DNA from: Linyphia triangularis
Taxonomy: Eukaryota > Arthropoda > Arachnida > Araneae > Linyphiidae
Assembly (NCBI GenBank): GCA_963978545.1
Contig: OZ021732.1
Location: forward strand, 44,154,059-44,218,058
DNA length: 64,000 bases
Direction: 5' to 3'
Shown here one piece after another: positions 46,743-60,700 of this stretch (position 1 is the first letter of the stretch; each line of letters opens with the position of its first letter). The notes below the pieces were generated by a model. The model did not search any database. It was not told the DNA's origin and was given only the letters and a program-made list of their open reading frames with translations. A program made the translations under genes and the position numbers.

Positions 46743-47598
46743 TGGATGGAATATTACGTTGGACAATCGGATTACTCTTGGTTGTCTAGTTCTTAATATA
46801 ACAATGTTCCGGCATAGTCTAGCTCTTTATGGATGTGACACCTGAAAATGGTCATTTAAACTTCATTTAAACAGTGATAACTGGAAGTTTGATATAATCG
46901 TTTTGAAAATTCAAATCTGTTTTAACTATTAGATGTTTTGAAGTTCAGTCAAATTGATTGGAAAGGAAAATTAATTTTTCTACATTTTTAAATGCAAAAG
47001 TTTCTAGTAAAATTGCGATTTTTTCTACTTTCAATGACAAAAATATTCTATTAAAAAAACATACATTCTAGAAACTAGATGGAGGTTAATAATATTAAGA
47101 ATGATTAATTGAAAAAGGTTCAGCATATGCATAAAAAACAAATGTTTTAATTTATCATACTGGGTGATAGCAATATTCAGGACGCAAATTAAGAGGTCAT
47201 TTACTACGAGTTATTTACATCAGATTTTGAGTACAGAGAATATTTAATTTATGATAATAATTATAATAATATGTGTATATATTGAATAAAATGCACTGGA
47301 CTACATTGTAAATTGTACCGAGGTGTAAATAGTTTCAAAAGACAGTCGATCTTAATGGGGGATGGGGGTCTGTTTTAAGGTGCTAAAGTGAAACAACCTA
47401 GAAAAGCCTTAGTCGCTGTAGTTGTTTGTCATTTTTATATTAATCGTATTTGCATTAATTCCACATTATTTTCGGTTAATTATATTACACCATTTTCAGG
47501 TGTCACATCCATAAAGAGCTAGACTATGCCGGAACATTGTTATATTAAGAACTAGACAACCAAGAGTAATCCGATTGTCCAACGTAATATTCCATCCA
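46743..47598. mobile_element. 856-bp DNA element with identical 109-bp inverted ends
   Basis: Bases 46743-46851 and 47490-47598 are exact reverse complements, starting TGGATGGAATATTACG. No target duplication is visible. The interior has no coding sequence. Identical arms suggest a recent origin or repair-driven homogenisation. Confidence 0.85.
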
Positions 47599-48178
47599 GG
47601 AAGTCTTTCGAAGGGGAACTATCACACATTTCCGATCCAAATGGGTGAAAATACGAAAAAATCCCTTCAGACAATCCGGATTAATCATTGTAATACTATA
47701 TTCTACTCATGCCGGGTCCACACACACTTTGAAAGTGTATGTTTGGTCTCTAGACCTTTGAGCTGTAGTCAGCGGATTTCAAATAATGAGTGCCATAACC
47801 GCCAGGGTCTAGTCAACAGTTTGACACACATACATTGTATAATAATTTACTACAAATAATTCTTGTCGCAATTTTACTAAGAACTCTAGAAGCATGGTTT
47901 TCAGTTCTTAAAGTTATGCTTAAAAAACTTCAATCTAATTAATTGAAAAAATATATTTATAGAAAGTCTTTTTTCGACAAATCCTTATAACAAAGCTTTT
48001 GCTATGTTTTATTTTTAAATAAATTTAAATAGAAGATTTCCAAACCATTTGGTTTAAATTTTATTTTATATTAGCTAAAAAAAGCTAATTTACCAAGTTA
48101 ATATAAATGTAATGTTTATTTTTTGTTTCTTGTATGCCTTTGGCGTATGTACAAGAGAGAGATTCCAGACCTTGATAT
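47599..48178. other. Intergenic sequence, nothing recognised
   Basis: The plus-strand frame at 47575-47859 begins inside the inverted end of the preceding element and shows no domain. Confidence 0.5.
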
Positions 48179-48766
48179 TGTTACGAATTTCTGTATATTT
48201 GTAAATATTTCGTAGTATTAATTATGTAAAAAGAAAAATGTATGTACATTTCGCATAAGGCAGTGCAAGAGTTTGTCTTTACTTTGCTTTCCTGCAATGC
48301 GTTTCTTAATGCTTGAAAACGAGTTCTACAGGGATAATGCTGGAAAACGAGTTTTACAAGGAGAAGGCCCTTTAACATTATGGTTAATGGCAATCTCGCC
48401 AACTTGACGAGATAGTGCCAAGATGGCGACGGTTTTGGCGACACTTTCTGTCCCCATGTACCTGTATAACGCTTCGACTGCGATCTGGAAAATTCTCCTA
48501 ATTTCTATCTCTAGAAGATTCGCGAAGGAAGCTTCCCTTAATAAGGCCAGGAGAGCGGGCGGGTGATCGAGTTAGTTAGTTAGTTCTCTCTCAACGAGCA
48601 TTCAGAGTAGTTCCGAAAGTGAACTGTAATGCATCGTCTTTTGCGTTGATTTTAGCAGTTGTGTACCTAGTTTTTAACTGCTGTTTGTACGTAGTACTAT
48701 GGAGTTGCCATTGATCTTTTTAAAGTTTGATTTAGTTTGAATACCTAGAGAGGACCCCTTATTACA
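48179..48766 (+). mobile_element. Probable solo LTR of a Ty3/gypsy-type retrotransposon
   Basis: Starts TGTTACGAATTTCTG and ends ...CCTTATTACA (TG...CA rule), 588 bp. It carries promoter-like sequence (TATAACGC at about 48462, then a TTAGTTAGTTAGTTCTC stretch). No second LTR or internal region is nearby, and no target duplication is evident. Confidence 0.6.
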
Positions 48767-48917
48767 AAACAAACTACAGATAATACCGACTTTGTTTAGT
48801 ATACCGAACTTGTTAATATTTGAATTAATTATTTAAAACCTTCCACGATATACATCACTACTTTTTTTTTTTTTTTTTGCAGCAATTAGAATACAAGATA
48901 TTGCCAGCGTTCTGAGT

Positions 48918-48921
<4 letters not shown>

Positions 48922-49003
<82 letters not shown>
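48922..49003. repeat. (TG)n microsatellite, about 82 bp
   Basis: Uninterrupted TG dinucleotide repeat. The histidine/threonine-rich frame on the minus strand is a product of it. Confidence 0.98.
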
Positions 49004-49004
<1 letters not shown>

Positions 49005-49636
49005 ATACTATAGCACAACTTCTTCACAGTGAGTAATCGAAATCTTGTTCATTAAAACTACGATATATTACATGAAAAAATCAATCATTCTTGGGAAGAA
49101 ATTGCAATTTGATAACTCTTCACAGAAGCACTAACATAAATATTTTTATTATATTTTTTACGAGAAATACCTGCGTGACTTTTCAAGATTTGAATTAAAA
49201 ATGCATACAGAACTTGTTTAATATTCAATATAACCCATCAAGCGTTAACAACTGACAGCCAAATACAAAAAAGGAAAGAAAAAAAAAAGGAAAGCTCCCA
49301 AAGAAACAGCATAATATTCGATCGATATCGCTGTTTTATGCATTTATGTCCAGTTGCTGACTTTTAACGAGTTGAAGAGAGAGAGAGAGTTCTAAACATC
49401 TGTCATGCATCAACAGATAACTTTTCTGTGGTCATTATGGATTGCAACCTTGCACAGGTGGGAAATCCTTGCAGCACTGTGTAACCCAGCCACAACGCAC
49501 GCACTTCGCAAATGAAAAACATTATGCCGGATGCTAAAGGAATTATAGTTCTGAATTCATAAGATTGACTTTCAAAATGATCTTTTTTGCCATTTGAGGT
49601 CAACCAGTATGGATAAGAGTATTTCAATGAGATAAA

Positions 49637-49830
49637 ATGAAAATTCCTCTCATTTTTCTAGTTTTTGCCAGTGGTATTTGTCCAGTTTTGTATTGGATTG
49701 TGCAGTCTAAAGGAGGAAGAATGCCTCCAGGTCCATTAGGATTGCCAATATTTGGATACCTTCCATTCATATCTTCTGAACCCCATAAAGATTTCCAAAC
49801 TCTTGCTAATTATTATGGACCCATATTCAG
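49637..49830 (+). CDS. P450 exon 1 (anchor and PPGP hinge)
   Basis: Starts MKIPLIFLVFASG, a membrane anchor. It carries PPGPLGLPIFGYLPF and ends ATATTCAG before GTAATA (phase 2). Confidence 0.93.
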
Positions 49831-52242
49831 GTAATATGCAATGATTTTTGTTTTGCCCTTCATTTAGAGTGTGATCTAATTCTCATTTTTTCCCCAATCC
49901 ATTCAACTTCCTAATCCCAAAAAGTTAACAATTTGCTCTCAAATTATTCTTTTTCGTTAAAATACATCTTGTAAAAATATGCTAAAGTTTGCCTGCAGTT
50001 TCCCTCATTCACAAGTCTAAACAAATCGATGTAAAATAAATTATATTACCATGAAATTACTTACACGACCTAATAGAAAATAAATGAACCGATCCATTCT
50101 ATCGTGAATTCACCGGGCCAATAGCTTTCTGCGTAATCGCTATGCACTCTGAATTTTATAATCTCAATAGAAATGCACTTGAACGTTAACTCCGATTTTG
50201 TGACTTATTGACCATGTTACATTCTCTCCGTCCTCTAGTAGACCGTTCGAATTAAACATGGGCACCACTAAAATATCTCATTTGACGGATCTTCGAATTC
50301 CGGGTTAGGCATGGATGTTCGTTGTGGTTCGGAATCTACGTTAAGCTGTAGGTCCTGGCATGTTTAGCCATTATTCTGCATAAAAATAGGCCATAAGCTT
50401 ACAAATCAACCGACTAAGCCTCTTTTGACGGATTTCTTTCACAACAAAAACCTCTAAAAACTTTTTTTGATGAAATGGTAAAAAAGAACCTTTGCACTAA
50501 ATGGCATTTTTTACATCAGTTCCTCGAAACCACATGAGCCTAAATCATAATTGGGTAGCTTTTCAGGTGAGGGTGGGGTGTATAATATTCCAGTTGGACT
50601 GAATGCTCTGACAATTCTCACTAAATGATTTTTTAAAGTTTGATGGAGTGACGATGTTATTGGTTGTATAGAAAACGAACTGAGATTAAAGAAAAATCTC
50701 CAAATCTGATTCGTTTGGCTCTGAGGTAAAGAAATATAAAGAATACGGAAAGTTTTTAACATCCTTATCTTAAGGATCGATTTGGAAAATTGATTACTAA
50801 TATAGACACAAAATAGCAGATTGTGCCCCCAATGAAGATTGTTGGTTTAATATCAATGATATTGAACCAACAATCATTCAAATATCAATGATAATTACTC
50901 AAACATCAATAATGTATTTCAAATATCAATGATAAATTTGATTACTGTCATGATTAAATTAATATCAGGATATTAATATACTTAATAACTTTAATATTTT
51001 GAAAATTGATAATTACTACATTATAATTCAGAATTTTTCAGACATTTTGGGTGTGCCTATAAATTTTGGGAGCTCTAGGTACGAACCTTGCCGACTTTAT
51101 GGGAATTAAGGCTTTGTTTATGTTGCAACAATGACAGGATATATTTAGAAAATACCGCACAGGACTCGGCGCGACATCAATCCTCAAGCATTTTCAAATT
51201 TAAATTGAAAGTACGTTGACTAGCTATAGGCTCAAAATTTAAACATCAATGATAACGACAAATCTCCTTTGAATAAATTGGTGCAAATTATAATAAGATC
51301 GCTTTTTGTCACTTTGTACTTTTACTACCAAGGCTTATTTATGGTTTTAACTTTTAATTTCTGCGTTTTTTATTAACGTGAAATACATTTTCCAGCATTC
51401 GTCTACGTACTCGTTATGCCATAATAACAGATGATATCCAAGTCATGATGAACATCTTATCTCAAAAGAGAGAAACTGAGAGAAAGAGTAAGTCTTCTTT
51501 ATAATTATTTTCAAATTGCTGAATAATTTGACATTTGAATGATTATACCTTACTTTTGATTAAACATTATTTAAAGAGCGTTTTATGCCTAATTTTTTCT
51601 TGTCAAAATTATTACCTTTTTCTACATTATTTTGTATTAAAATTAGAATTATAACATTATTGAAACATTTCTGACACCATTATACTTTAAGCTTTAATAA
51701 CTTAAAAAAAGATGAGTTAATTATTTAGAAACATACAATAAAATTTTGTGGTGAATTTTAATAACATTTATTTTGCTTGCAGAAAATCATAGCAAACCGA
51801 CTCGGAATTATGTAAGGCAAACTTTTAAGGTAAATACTGTTACTTGATTAAATTATTTTACATTGATATTTTATTACTCCCATGTTAATAAGCCTTATAA
51901 TATTTTTAATTAGAAAATTTCAATTATATTTCCTAAATTATTTATTAATTGAATAAAATCATCCAGAAATACCTTTCTGATGATTAAAAACTCTTGGCTA
52001 CTAAATTGCACAATTAAATCAGATATAACTTTGTCTGAGGTTAAAAATCCCAAGCAAAACCACACAAAGCAACAGGCACGTACAATTTGTCAAGTGAAAT
52101 ATCTCGTCGAAAAAAAGTTGTTGTTATAAACGGCACATAATGTGAAATTATCACTTTAATTTAATGAACATTGTGATTAATTATTCCTTTCAATTACCCA
52201 ATATATAATATAGGCTAATGAAAGTATTGCATTCGGTAAAAA

Positions 52243-52321
<79 letters not shown>

Positions 52322-55300
52322 GATTTTTTGTACACGTTTTGGAAAATGCTTAGTTAAAAAAATGATCTAGAAAAAATTTCTGTCTAAGTATCTTGGTCAG
52401 CTTAACTCCTAATCGAATTGACCTATGATGTTCAACTTTTGAAAACGATTTAGTGGGCGGCATGAGACCTGTCATTAAGGTTTTCGTCAAAATTACGGAT
52501 GCGCATAAGGTCCTTGGAAAAATTTATGTTTCTCACCTTTTGTCGAAATACGGCTCTAGCAATTTGGATTAAAATGTGTGGGAAAATCTTTTAATGTGTT
52601 CTAAACACCCCATCTCCGAAATTCCAGTATAAATTCGATAAAGGTGAAAAAAGGTTAAAAGCGAATGCCTTTTACACAGAGTTCTTTCTTTGAGCCTTGC
52701 CCACCAACGACTGTTCCTCCTCTGTGTTGCTTACCCAAAAGGCTAACGTAATAGCTAATGAAAAACATATCGCTAAATTGGGTGGCCACCAAAAATATAA
52801 AAAAATATTATTTTGAATGAATAATAGTAAAAACAATTTATATAATTGTGATTTATATGGATGATTAGAACTCCCTAAATAATGCAGTACTTCTTCGACG
52901 ATTCACCAGAAGCTAAACTGAAGAAGGCTTTACAATTATCATAAAGCATATTAGCAACAAACTTAACAATTGTCACAAAGCAACTTGGAACGATTCCGTT
53001 AGCCGAGTATCAGATAAAAATCTTCAAATTGCAGCAATAACTCATTCAAACTAATAATCTTTAAATCATTTATAATTAATGTAACAAAACGTTATAGGGT
53101 TGGTATTAACAAACCGTAACATTTTAGGCTTGGTGATACATACACATCTTTAAAACATGTAATTATTTAGGCTTGGCGACAACTGCGCCAGCTAGTACAC
53201 GGCTATTGGAAGATAACCAAAAACTTATCAGCAACTCTCCCCTAAACTATTTAGAGTCTGTTGGTAACCGAGGGCAATGGATTAGAGAGTATTAGAGTTA
53301 TCCAGAAGTTACAATTAGATATTAGTGATTTTTACATAATGAAGCATCTCAGCTATTGTCATATGCCTCAATATTTCAAAACTTCCAGTATATTTTACCC
53401 AGCACTGAAAAGATTTGGCCAAGATCCATAGCAACGGCCAGTCTACAACGGTCCACATCGGAATTGATCAATGTCGAGCCGATATTGGTCAGTGGATTTA
53501 TACTACTGGAGTCCATGTTGGAATTATGCTGACCACAAGCAGACAAACGGACGCACAGGTATTTTTTCTCAGTTCATTTTTTTGAACTTGGGACTTTCCA
53601 AATTGTGTAGAGAGGTTTTTTAAAAGAAATATAATTTTTTTGTGGCCGAATGCTGTACTTTCCTTATAATATTAGCATTTATGTACATACATTTATTACG
53701 TATAGAGTAATTAAAAGAAAATCTCACAGCGTTTAGTGAAAGTTATAACAGAGCTTCGTATAAAAAGTCTAATGAGCGGTCCTACTTTTTTTCTTTTTAC
53801 TCTTCTGATAAGGAGCACAATTGTAACTTAGGCTTGTTTGTTCATTTGGTACAGATCTAATTAATGATAGACAGGGAAAAATTATGCATATATTTTCAGG
53901 ACCAAAGCATATTATTTTGGAGAATGCGTTTCTGTGACATCATGATGTCACCAAATTCAGAAAGAAGTAGTTTGAAGTATTCTCATTTAAAAATCAGACG
54001 CAGAATCAAGAGGTTAAAGAAGAAACTACAAAAAACTTTGGATGTAAAAGGACCAAATGAAAATGAACCCGAACTGCACATAATCTTAGAAATCTCGCAG
54101 TTCTTGAAGAATCTAAGATTTGGTTTTCAACTGCCTGTGCCACCATCAAATTTGGATGATTTCATAAAGTAAGTATATTGAAATATACTAAAGCATTTTT
54201 TGTCCATAAAAGGTAAGGAAGTTTTTTTTTTTCTGAGTTGATATCCAATGTACACGAGAAGATAATAAAGTACTTTCTAACAAACAACTAGACGTTGTAA
54301 GGGAACTCGCCAAGTAAAATAGTCAGCCAGAAAAAGTTATGAAAGCTAATATTTGCCGCCAAAAGCAGCTGCGTTTGATATCTTTGGAGTACTTTTAGAC
54401 AATGAAGTAAATTAGGATTATTATAAGGAACTCCAATATCCAATCAGCATTGGTTGGCTAGAGCTTTTATAGAATTAATATCAATTTAGTGAAATGTGAA
54501 TGATATTGTTTCGAAATAATTATAGTCAGTCAAGTTCTGATTTCCTATGAGGGTTCCTCCTAATAATCCAAATTTAGTTCATTGCGTACAAGTATCCCAC
54601 AGAAATTAAAAGAGGCCTTTTGACAGCAAACATTGAATTTCATAATTTTTTCTTTTCAAGTTGACCACTTTACTTGGAGGGTAATTTTTTTTTTTACGAT
54701 GTCATGTTCTTTTTCAGGAGATATCAATAGTCTTTGCTGGATTTGTTATTTTCGAGTTGTGTGGCATGGTCAATTTTTAGAATAAATTTAATTAACGTTA
54801 CCTTACATACAATTTTATCAGACTTGAAAATGTATTTGGGCAATTCTCTGCTCTAAGCACGATACATTTTAGCTCTTTTTTCTACTCGTAAACAAGTTAG
54901 AATTCTAAAACTATTATGAATTTGGCAATTATGCTTTTGTTTTATATAGCTCTACTTGATGACAAAGTTATATGGAAAAATAATTATTTTAGCTAGGTAA
55001 ACTATGCATTTATACCGTCTGACGCACGGGACAAGCTTGTTCCGTGCGTCAGACGGTATAAATGCATATTCGACCTAGTTAAAGTAATTATTTTTTCATA
55101 TAACTTTGTCACCAAGTAATATGATATAAAATAAAAAAAAATAAAAAATAAATAACTATTAGATTCATCTTAATTTTATAATTCTTATATGTTTATGAGT
55201 TTACGTTTTCTGCCAAATTGTCCCTTGCGTTAGCAAGAGAATTGCCTATTTTATAAAAGTTATCAGTTTTCAGAATAATTTTATTTTATCCTTAAAAAAT

Positions 55301-57734
55301 TATCAATTTCTGGTGAAGTTTTTAGTGTGGTTATCATTATAAAGAAAACTTAATGCTCTCCATAATATCAAATATTTATTTAAAATTAAATTACTTTTAT
55401 TTAAAAATAAAGGATACAAAATTCTACAGTTCTGTGGCATCTGGAATAGAAATGTTATGTACGCTACAAAATTCACTTTCCTCTTAAGTTAGCTCCGTTC
55501 GCTAGTTTAAATATTCACAGAATATTTTATTGGTACGTGAACTTTGAGTGATAATTTGGTACGAACCAAAACTTTTAATAGTTGAGCTCTGCAAAACCAA
55601 TTTTTTTATGTAGCTTCTGAGAAAGTGCTGTAATTTCGTCCGTTGATCTTGTGGTGCGAAAGGCAAATCACAACAAATTAACTTGTTCCATATAGTACAT
55701 CAATAAAAGATATTACATAATTACGCTTATTTCAAATAATATAACAATCGTATTTCTAAAATTTGTTAAATGGAATTCAAGATATTTGGGTGTCTTTTTT
55801 TATTATTATAGTTAATCATCAAAATGATGTATAATTATTTAGGTGCAATTATATAACGCAAGATTTTATTTTATTTTCAAGATTTTTTTAATGAAAGTTC
55901 CTTTTAATCGAAATTAGAAAAAATCAGTTGAAATCGGAAGTATAACATTATAACTTGATTTGGTATAAATTGTAATCATTCAAACTTGAATGATACATGT
56001 AAATGAAAAGGAGAATATCTAATTGTATAGCTGGTGATTAAAATGCTTTTAAAACGAATTTTATTTTAGGAAAAGAATGAACCATTTGGAAGTAGATTGG
56101 CTTTTGTATAAGGTTATTGATATGTATTGTTCGAATTTTTACTTCCTCAGGGTGTCCTCTCCAATCAAAAGTAAGTTTATATTTTAATACGTTAAATAAA
56201 TATATTTAGTGGATTAGACATTTAAAATTTGAAAACGGACTTAGAAAAGAAAGAAGAAAAAAATGCAACAGGGCACTCAGGGCCGTCGTTAGGAATTTCC
56301 ATTGGGGGGGGGCGTTAGACATACTTTTGCCGACTAAAATCAAGGCAAGTAGAAAATATCCATTACGGTGTTAATCTTTTATTAACTAATTTTTATTAAT
56401 GTAAAATTAATGCATAATTTTTTTTAATTGATGTATAATTATTTATTAATTATGCATAATTAATTTTAATGAGTTTATAATTAATGGTTAATTTTTTATT
56501 ATTTAATTGTGAATTATTTTGTTTAAGGTGTAATTAATTAGTGTTTTTAATATTTTATGGCATTTTATTAATACTTAATTATTGTCATAGTTTAAGAAAA
56601 TTCCCATCACATTTTAGTTAAAGTTCCATCAAATTCATTTAATTTTTCATTTTTGTTTAGCAAATTACCCCCCTCTTTACCGAACAAAGGAGATTATTTT
56701 TCGAAGTGCTTTCATTTTGGAGGGGGGAGGCATTTATCATTTGCAGATAGAATGCATTCTCACAATCTTGAACCAATTCAGTAACATGAGTAGTACAATG
56801 GCTCCATTTCAATACAATTTTTTTTTTTTTTTTAATTTTTAAATTGCAGTTTCGAAGAATTTAATTAAAAGTGGATAGAAAACGCACTACAACACGAAAT
56901 AAAATAAATGAAAAATATTGATAAAATAGGTGATTCTAATTTAGAATTGTAAAAAAAGCTAATCAAACAAATTGTGGAAAAATTCTTCTTTGTAAAATCC
57001 TGGCAGATAATTGCTATCACACAAAATTACCTACGCGAAGCACTGCGATTTTCGTAATAGAGACAATGTCGGGGATATATACGAAACATGCACTTACACG
57101 CCCTCCTGTCTTTCGAAAAATAAAGTAGTGAAGAAGAAGTAATTCACAAGAACAAAATATATAGGTAGTAAATTATCAATTCGAGCAGAAAACTATGTAA
57201 AGCTTATACCTCCCTGTCGCCTTATACCTCCCTGTTAGCGATCTGCACCTCCTTGCAAATAATCCTGTCGGCGCTCATGGACAATATAATTGCATTTCAA
57301 AATACAATAATTATAAAAAAAGTTTTGTTAATTAATTTTTAAATACATTTTAACACATTTTCCTAACAAAAAAGAAGAGGTTTTTCTTAGATTTTTCAGC
57401 AATAATTTCTGCAAATATTACTCGTTTTATTAGTAATACTGATTTGTTCCAGAAGGAAAGTATAATGCTAATTTTCTCTAAGCAGGACTAAAAATGAAAT
57501 GGATTACTTTAGCATTAAACCAAACTATAATATTATTTATATGTAAAAAAAAAATACACATGAACCTCTATTCTAATGAAGCAGAAATCAAGTTTTACAA
57601 AGTAAATTATTCCCATCTAACTCACTACCCTTATGAACTTCGAATTTAGCAACAAAGTATTCAGATCTATAAAAAAGCTAACCATAATTTTTGGCTCAAA
57701 AATCCAAACTAAGTAAGGAATAGTACCTGCGGAA

Positions 57735-57777
<43 letters not shown>

Positions 57778-60700
57778 GCGGGGGGGGGGGTGGTATTCAA
57801 ATCGTCAATGTTATTATCTTGTGGAAGGAGAAGTTGAGCTTATGATCTTCTAAAGTAGAGAAACGTCACAGTCAACATGAGATTTCCAAAAAACCTCTCC
57901 CATTTCCCTTTCCCACCTTTAATCCTAATGTGATCCTTTATGATCCTAATGTGAGATCTACTGATCCAATTTGAAATATTTTTAAATTTATTTTGACTTA
58001 TCTATTTTATCTGAAACAAGATGTATTTCCGATGTTTCGTTTATAAAGTGGTGAAATCGAGGATTGGCGTGAAAGAGTACTCACTACTTCTAATAGACTG
58101 AAACCTGGTTGAACGTCGGACAACGTCAGGCCGCAGCTATTTGACTGCAGGAAACGTCAAGAAATTTAGATAGTATTATAACAAACCTTTCAATACTTTT
58201 CTAATGATTATTTTGTTGCAATAAATACGACATTGCCTTCCAATTGACCATACATGTGATTAGTCAAGCAAAAAATTAGCTGAAATGTTTTTCGTCATTT
58301 TACAGCATAATACACAAAAACATATAGCGCACAAAATTCAATACAAATTTTAGTTAAATTTTGGATATAAGATTGATTTCAATTATTAACTCTACAACAA
58401 CCACGTCTCATTGTGATTGACACGCACACAATAATTAAATAAAGACAACTGTGTTCATGTATTAATCATAACTGAAAAATTTAACTTGATTTAAATGTTT
58501 TTGTACACATTCAGAAATTATAATACAGGGTGTCCAGCAAAATTTCTAATAAAAATTCAAACATCATCAAAAAACGTTCAAGGACCCCTCTTGCGACCAA
58601 TTATCACCATATTTTCCAAAGTATACCCCACTTAATAGTGTGCTGAACTAATTTTAGAAATTAGAAAAATTGTATGAAAATAAGAAATGGCTTATCAGAA
58701 AAGAATTGGGTTGTTATATTAAAAATAGGAAGAGAGGATTTTTTAAAGGCTCTTACTTGAGACTGAGAAAAAAAAAGATACAAAATAGTTTACCAAGTCA
58801 TAAATATGAAGGTCTAAATCTAAGCAGACAAAAAACACAAGGAATGTTACTAGGTGTACACTTTAATAGTTTGTACTAAACATCAGCCGCATTGGAATAA
58901 ACAGCTTCATTTTAAGTATAAGATTCGAATGTGGTAGGATAGTTTGAAACTTAGGATTTTTTTTTTTATCAGGCGAACATTTCTCTGTAATTTGGCAACT
59001 TTTGTAGTTCTTTCTTTCAGTTTTCTTTGGCACTAGCTTTTTCTTTGAAAACAATTGCTTATCACTAACATTTCTGTTGATAAGTAAGTACTAAGGGAGG
59101 GAGATTCTACATGTAACTGACCATAACACAGTACCCAAGCAAAAAACTTCAAATTTCCGCAGTTGAAAAAGCCAATTTTAAACAATTATATAAAAAAAAT
59201 GCTTTAACTTTTTAACTATTATTAATGGCTCTAGTTAAAATATAAATTTTTAAAAATTTTTTTTATGATAAAATACATTATTTTATGTATTATAGCAGTT
59301 AAAATTGCAATTTTAAATAAGAATATACAGTAAAATTGGACAATTGGGTCGAATTTTTTGCACAAAATTAAATTAAAATCTTAGTAATTCTGTATATATT
59401 CAAATCAAAAGGCAAAACTGATCTTCACACAAACACTAATCACAGGCATAGCGGCTATCACATCACCGGAAACCTAGGCGAATGACACCTAAAGAGCGCC
59501 GCAAATTTCGCAATATCTACTATTAAAACGGCTTAAGCCCCTAGTTGAAAATTACCATTACTCCAAAGTAAATATCGGCGATAGCGGCCACCGTATCGGC
59601 GAAAATCCGAGTAATTACATTAAAGCAACAATCGGAAAAAATGAACACCACAACAACGTAAATTTCGACGATATTGCCCGCCGTAGCAGCGTAAATTTAC
59701 GTAAATACAGACCTTAAGTCAGCGCAACGCTCAGCGAAACTAAGTACCATACACCAACGTAAATAATGGCGATAGAGATTGGTAATCTGTAGAAAAATTG
59801 GCCATTACATCGGAGGTTTGAGGAAGTCTGAACGCACATAAGATCCATGGCTGTCAGATTTGCCAGCAAGCTCAATAAGATTGTAATGTAGATTAGTATC
59901 GATCTCAAGAATAATCGAAATTTTAATAAGAAAAGAGCGGAAATCCGTATTTCAGACAAAATTTATCATCATGCAACAACGTAATTCTCAGCGATAGCGT
60001 CCGCCATAATCACGGGAAAACGGCCATTTCATCACCGTAACGTTCAGCAAAATGTCCATCGCATATCAACGTAAATAATGCAGATAGAAGCTATGATATT
60101 AAAGAAAAATTCCGAGGAAAAGTATTCATTCCATCGGTGGTTTGGCGGAGTTTAAACGTGTGCAGATTTCGTGTTTGTCAGGAAATTCCATCGATCTCCG
60201 GCATGTTCGAAATTTCGGTCAAAAATCTTCGAATAGAACCATGTTTAAAGAGAGCATTTCTGAGGGAAGGAGAAACTACTTTCGATCCGCGAGATCAATG
60301 GGAAAATTGTGGAAAAACGTCGATATAAGACGACTTTTTCCGATACTGAAGAGGAGTGTCAAATTTCTGAATTCAACCGGAAATTCCAACATTAATACGA
60401 ATTTCAAGCATAATCCACGATTTTCCCGAGATGCCGAAAATTCAAATAAATTTCCAAACTACTGGACACCCTATAATAATAGTTAAATACAGAAAAAGTC
60501 CGATTACCTGTCATTCACGATTCAATCCACTGGAATTTTTTAAAAATCAAATTGGCGAGAATACCTTTTTTTGCAAAAAAAAAAAAAAAAAAAAACACGG
60601 CGATAAATTGCCAAATTTTATAAATTTTTTAATTTAGTTTGAGATTTTGAATATGATTTTTATTAGAAACATTTTAAGGGAATGAAGGACGAAAGCAGAC

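Larger units (their letters stand above)
49831..51395 (+). other. P450 intron 1 with an old SINE copy and a hairpin
   Basis: Contains a diverged family A SINE at about 50300-50425 and a 39-bp hairpin at 50837-50875. Short repeats of CAAATATCAATGATA follow at about 50876-50945. Confidence 0.7.

Noticed and set aside
47575..47859. 94-codon plus-strand frame
   Set aside because: It starts inside the inverted end of a DNA element and shows no domain.
48181..48444. 87-codon minus-strand frame
   Set aside because: Lies within the probable solo LTR, antisense, with no domain.
48833..49027. Histidine/threonine-repeat protein
   Set aside because: Entirely the translation of a TG microsatellite.
50876..50945. 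Possible CRISPR-like array of CAAATATCAATGATA
   Set aside because: The copies are too few, unevenly spaced and diverged, and the genome is eukaryotic.
59714..59959. 81-codon minus-strand frame with hydrophobic stretch
   Set aside because: Within the tandem-duplicated interval in a P450 intron; no splice or homology support.
60142..60486. 114-codon plus-strand frame
   Set aside because: It overlaps another frame of similar length in diverged tandem repeats and has no domain; no splice or start context supports it.
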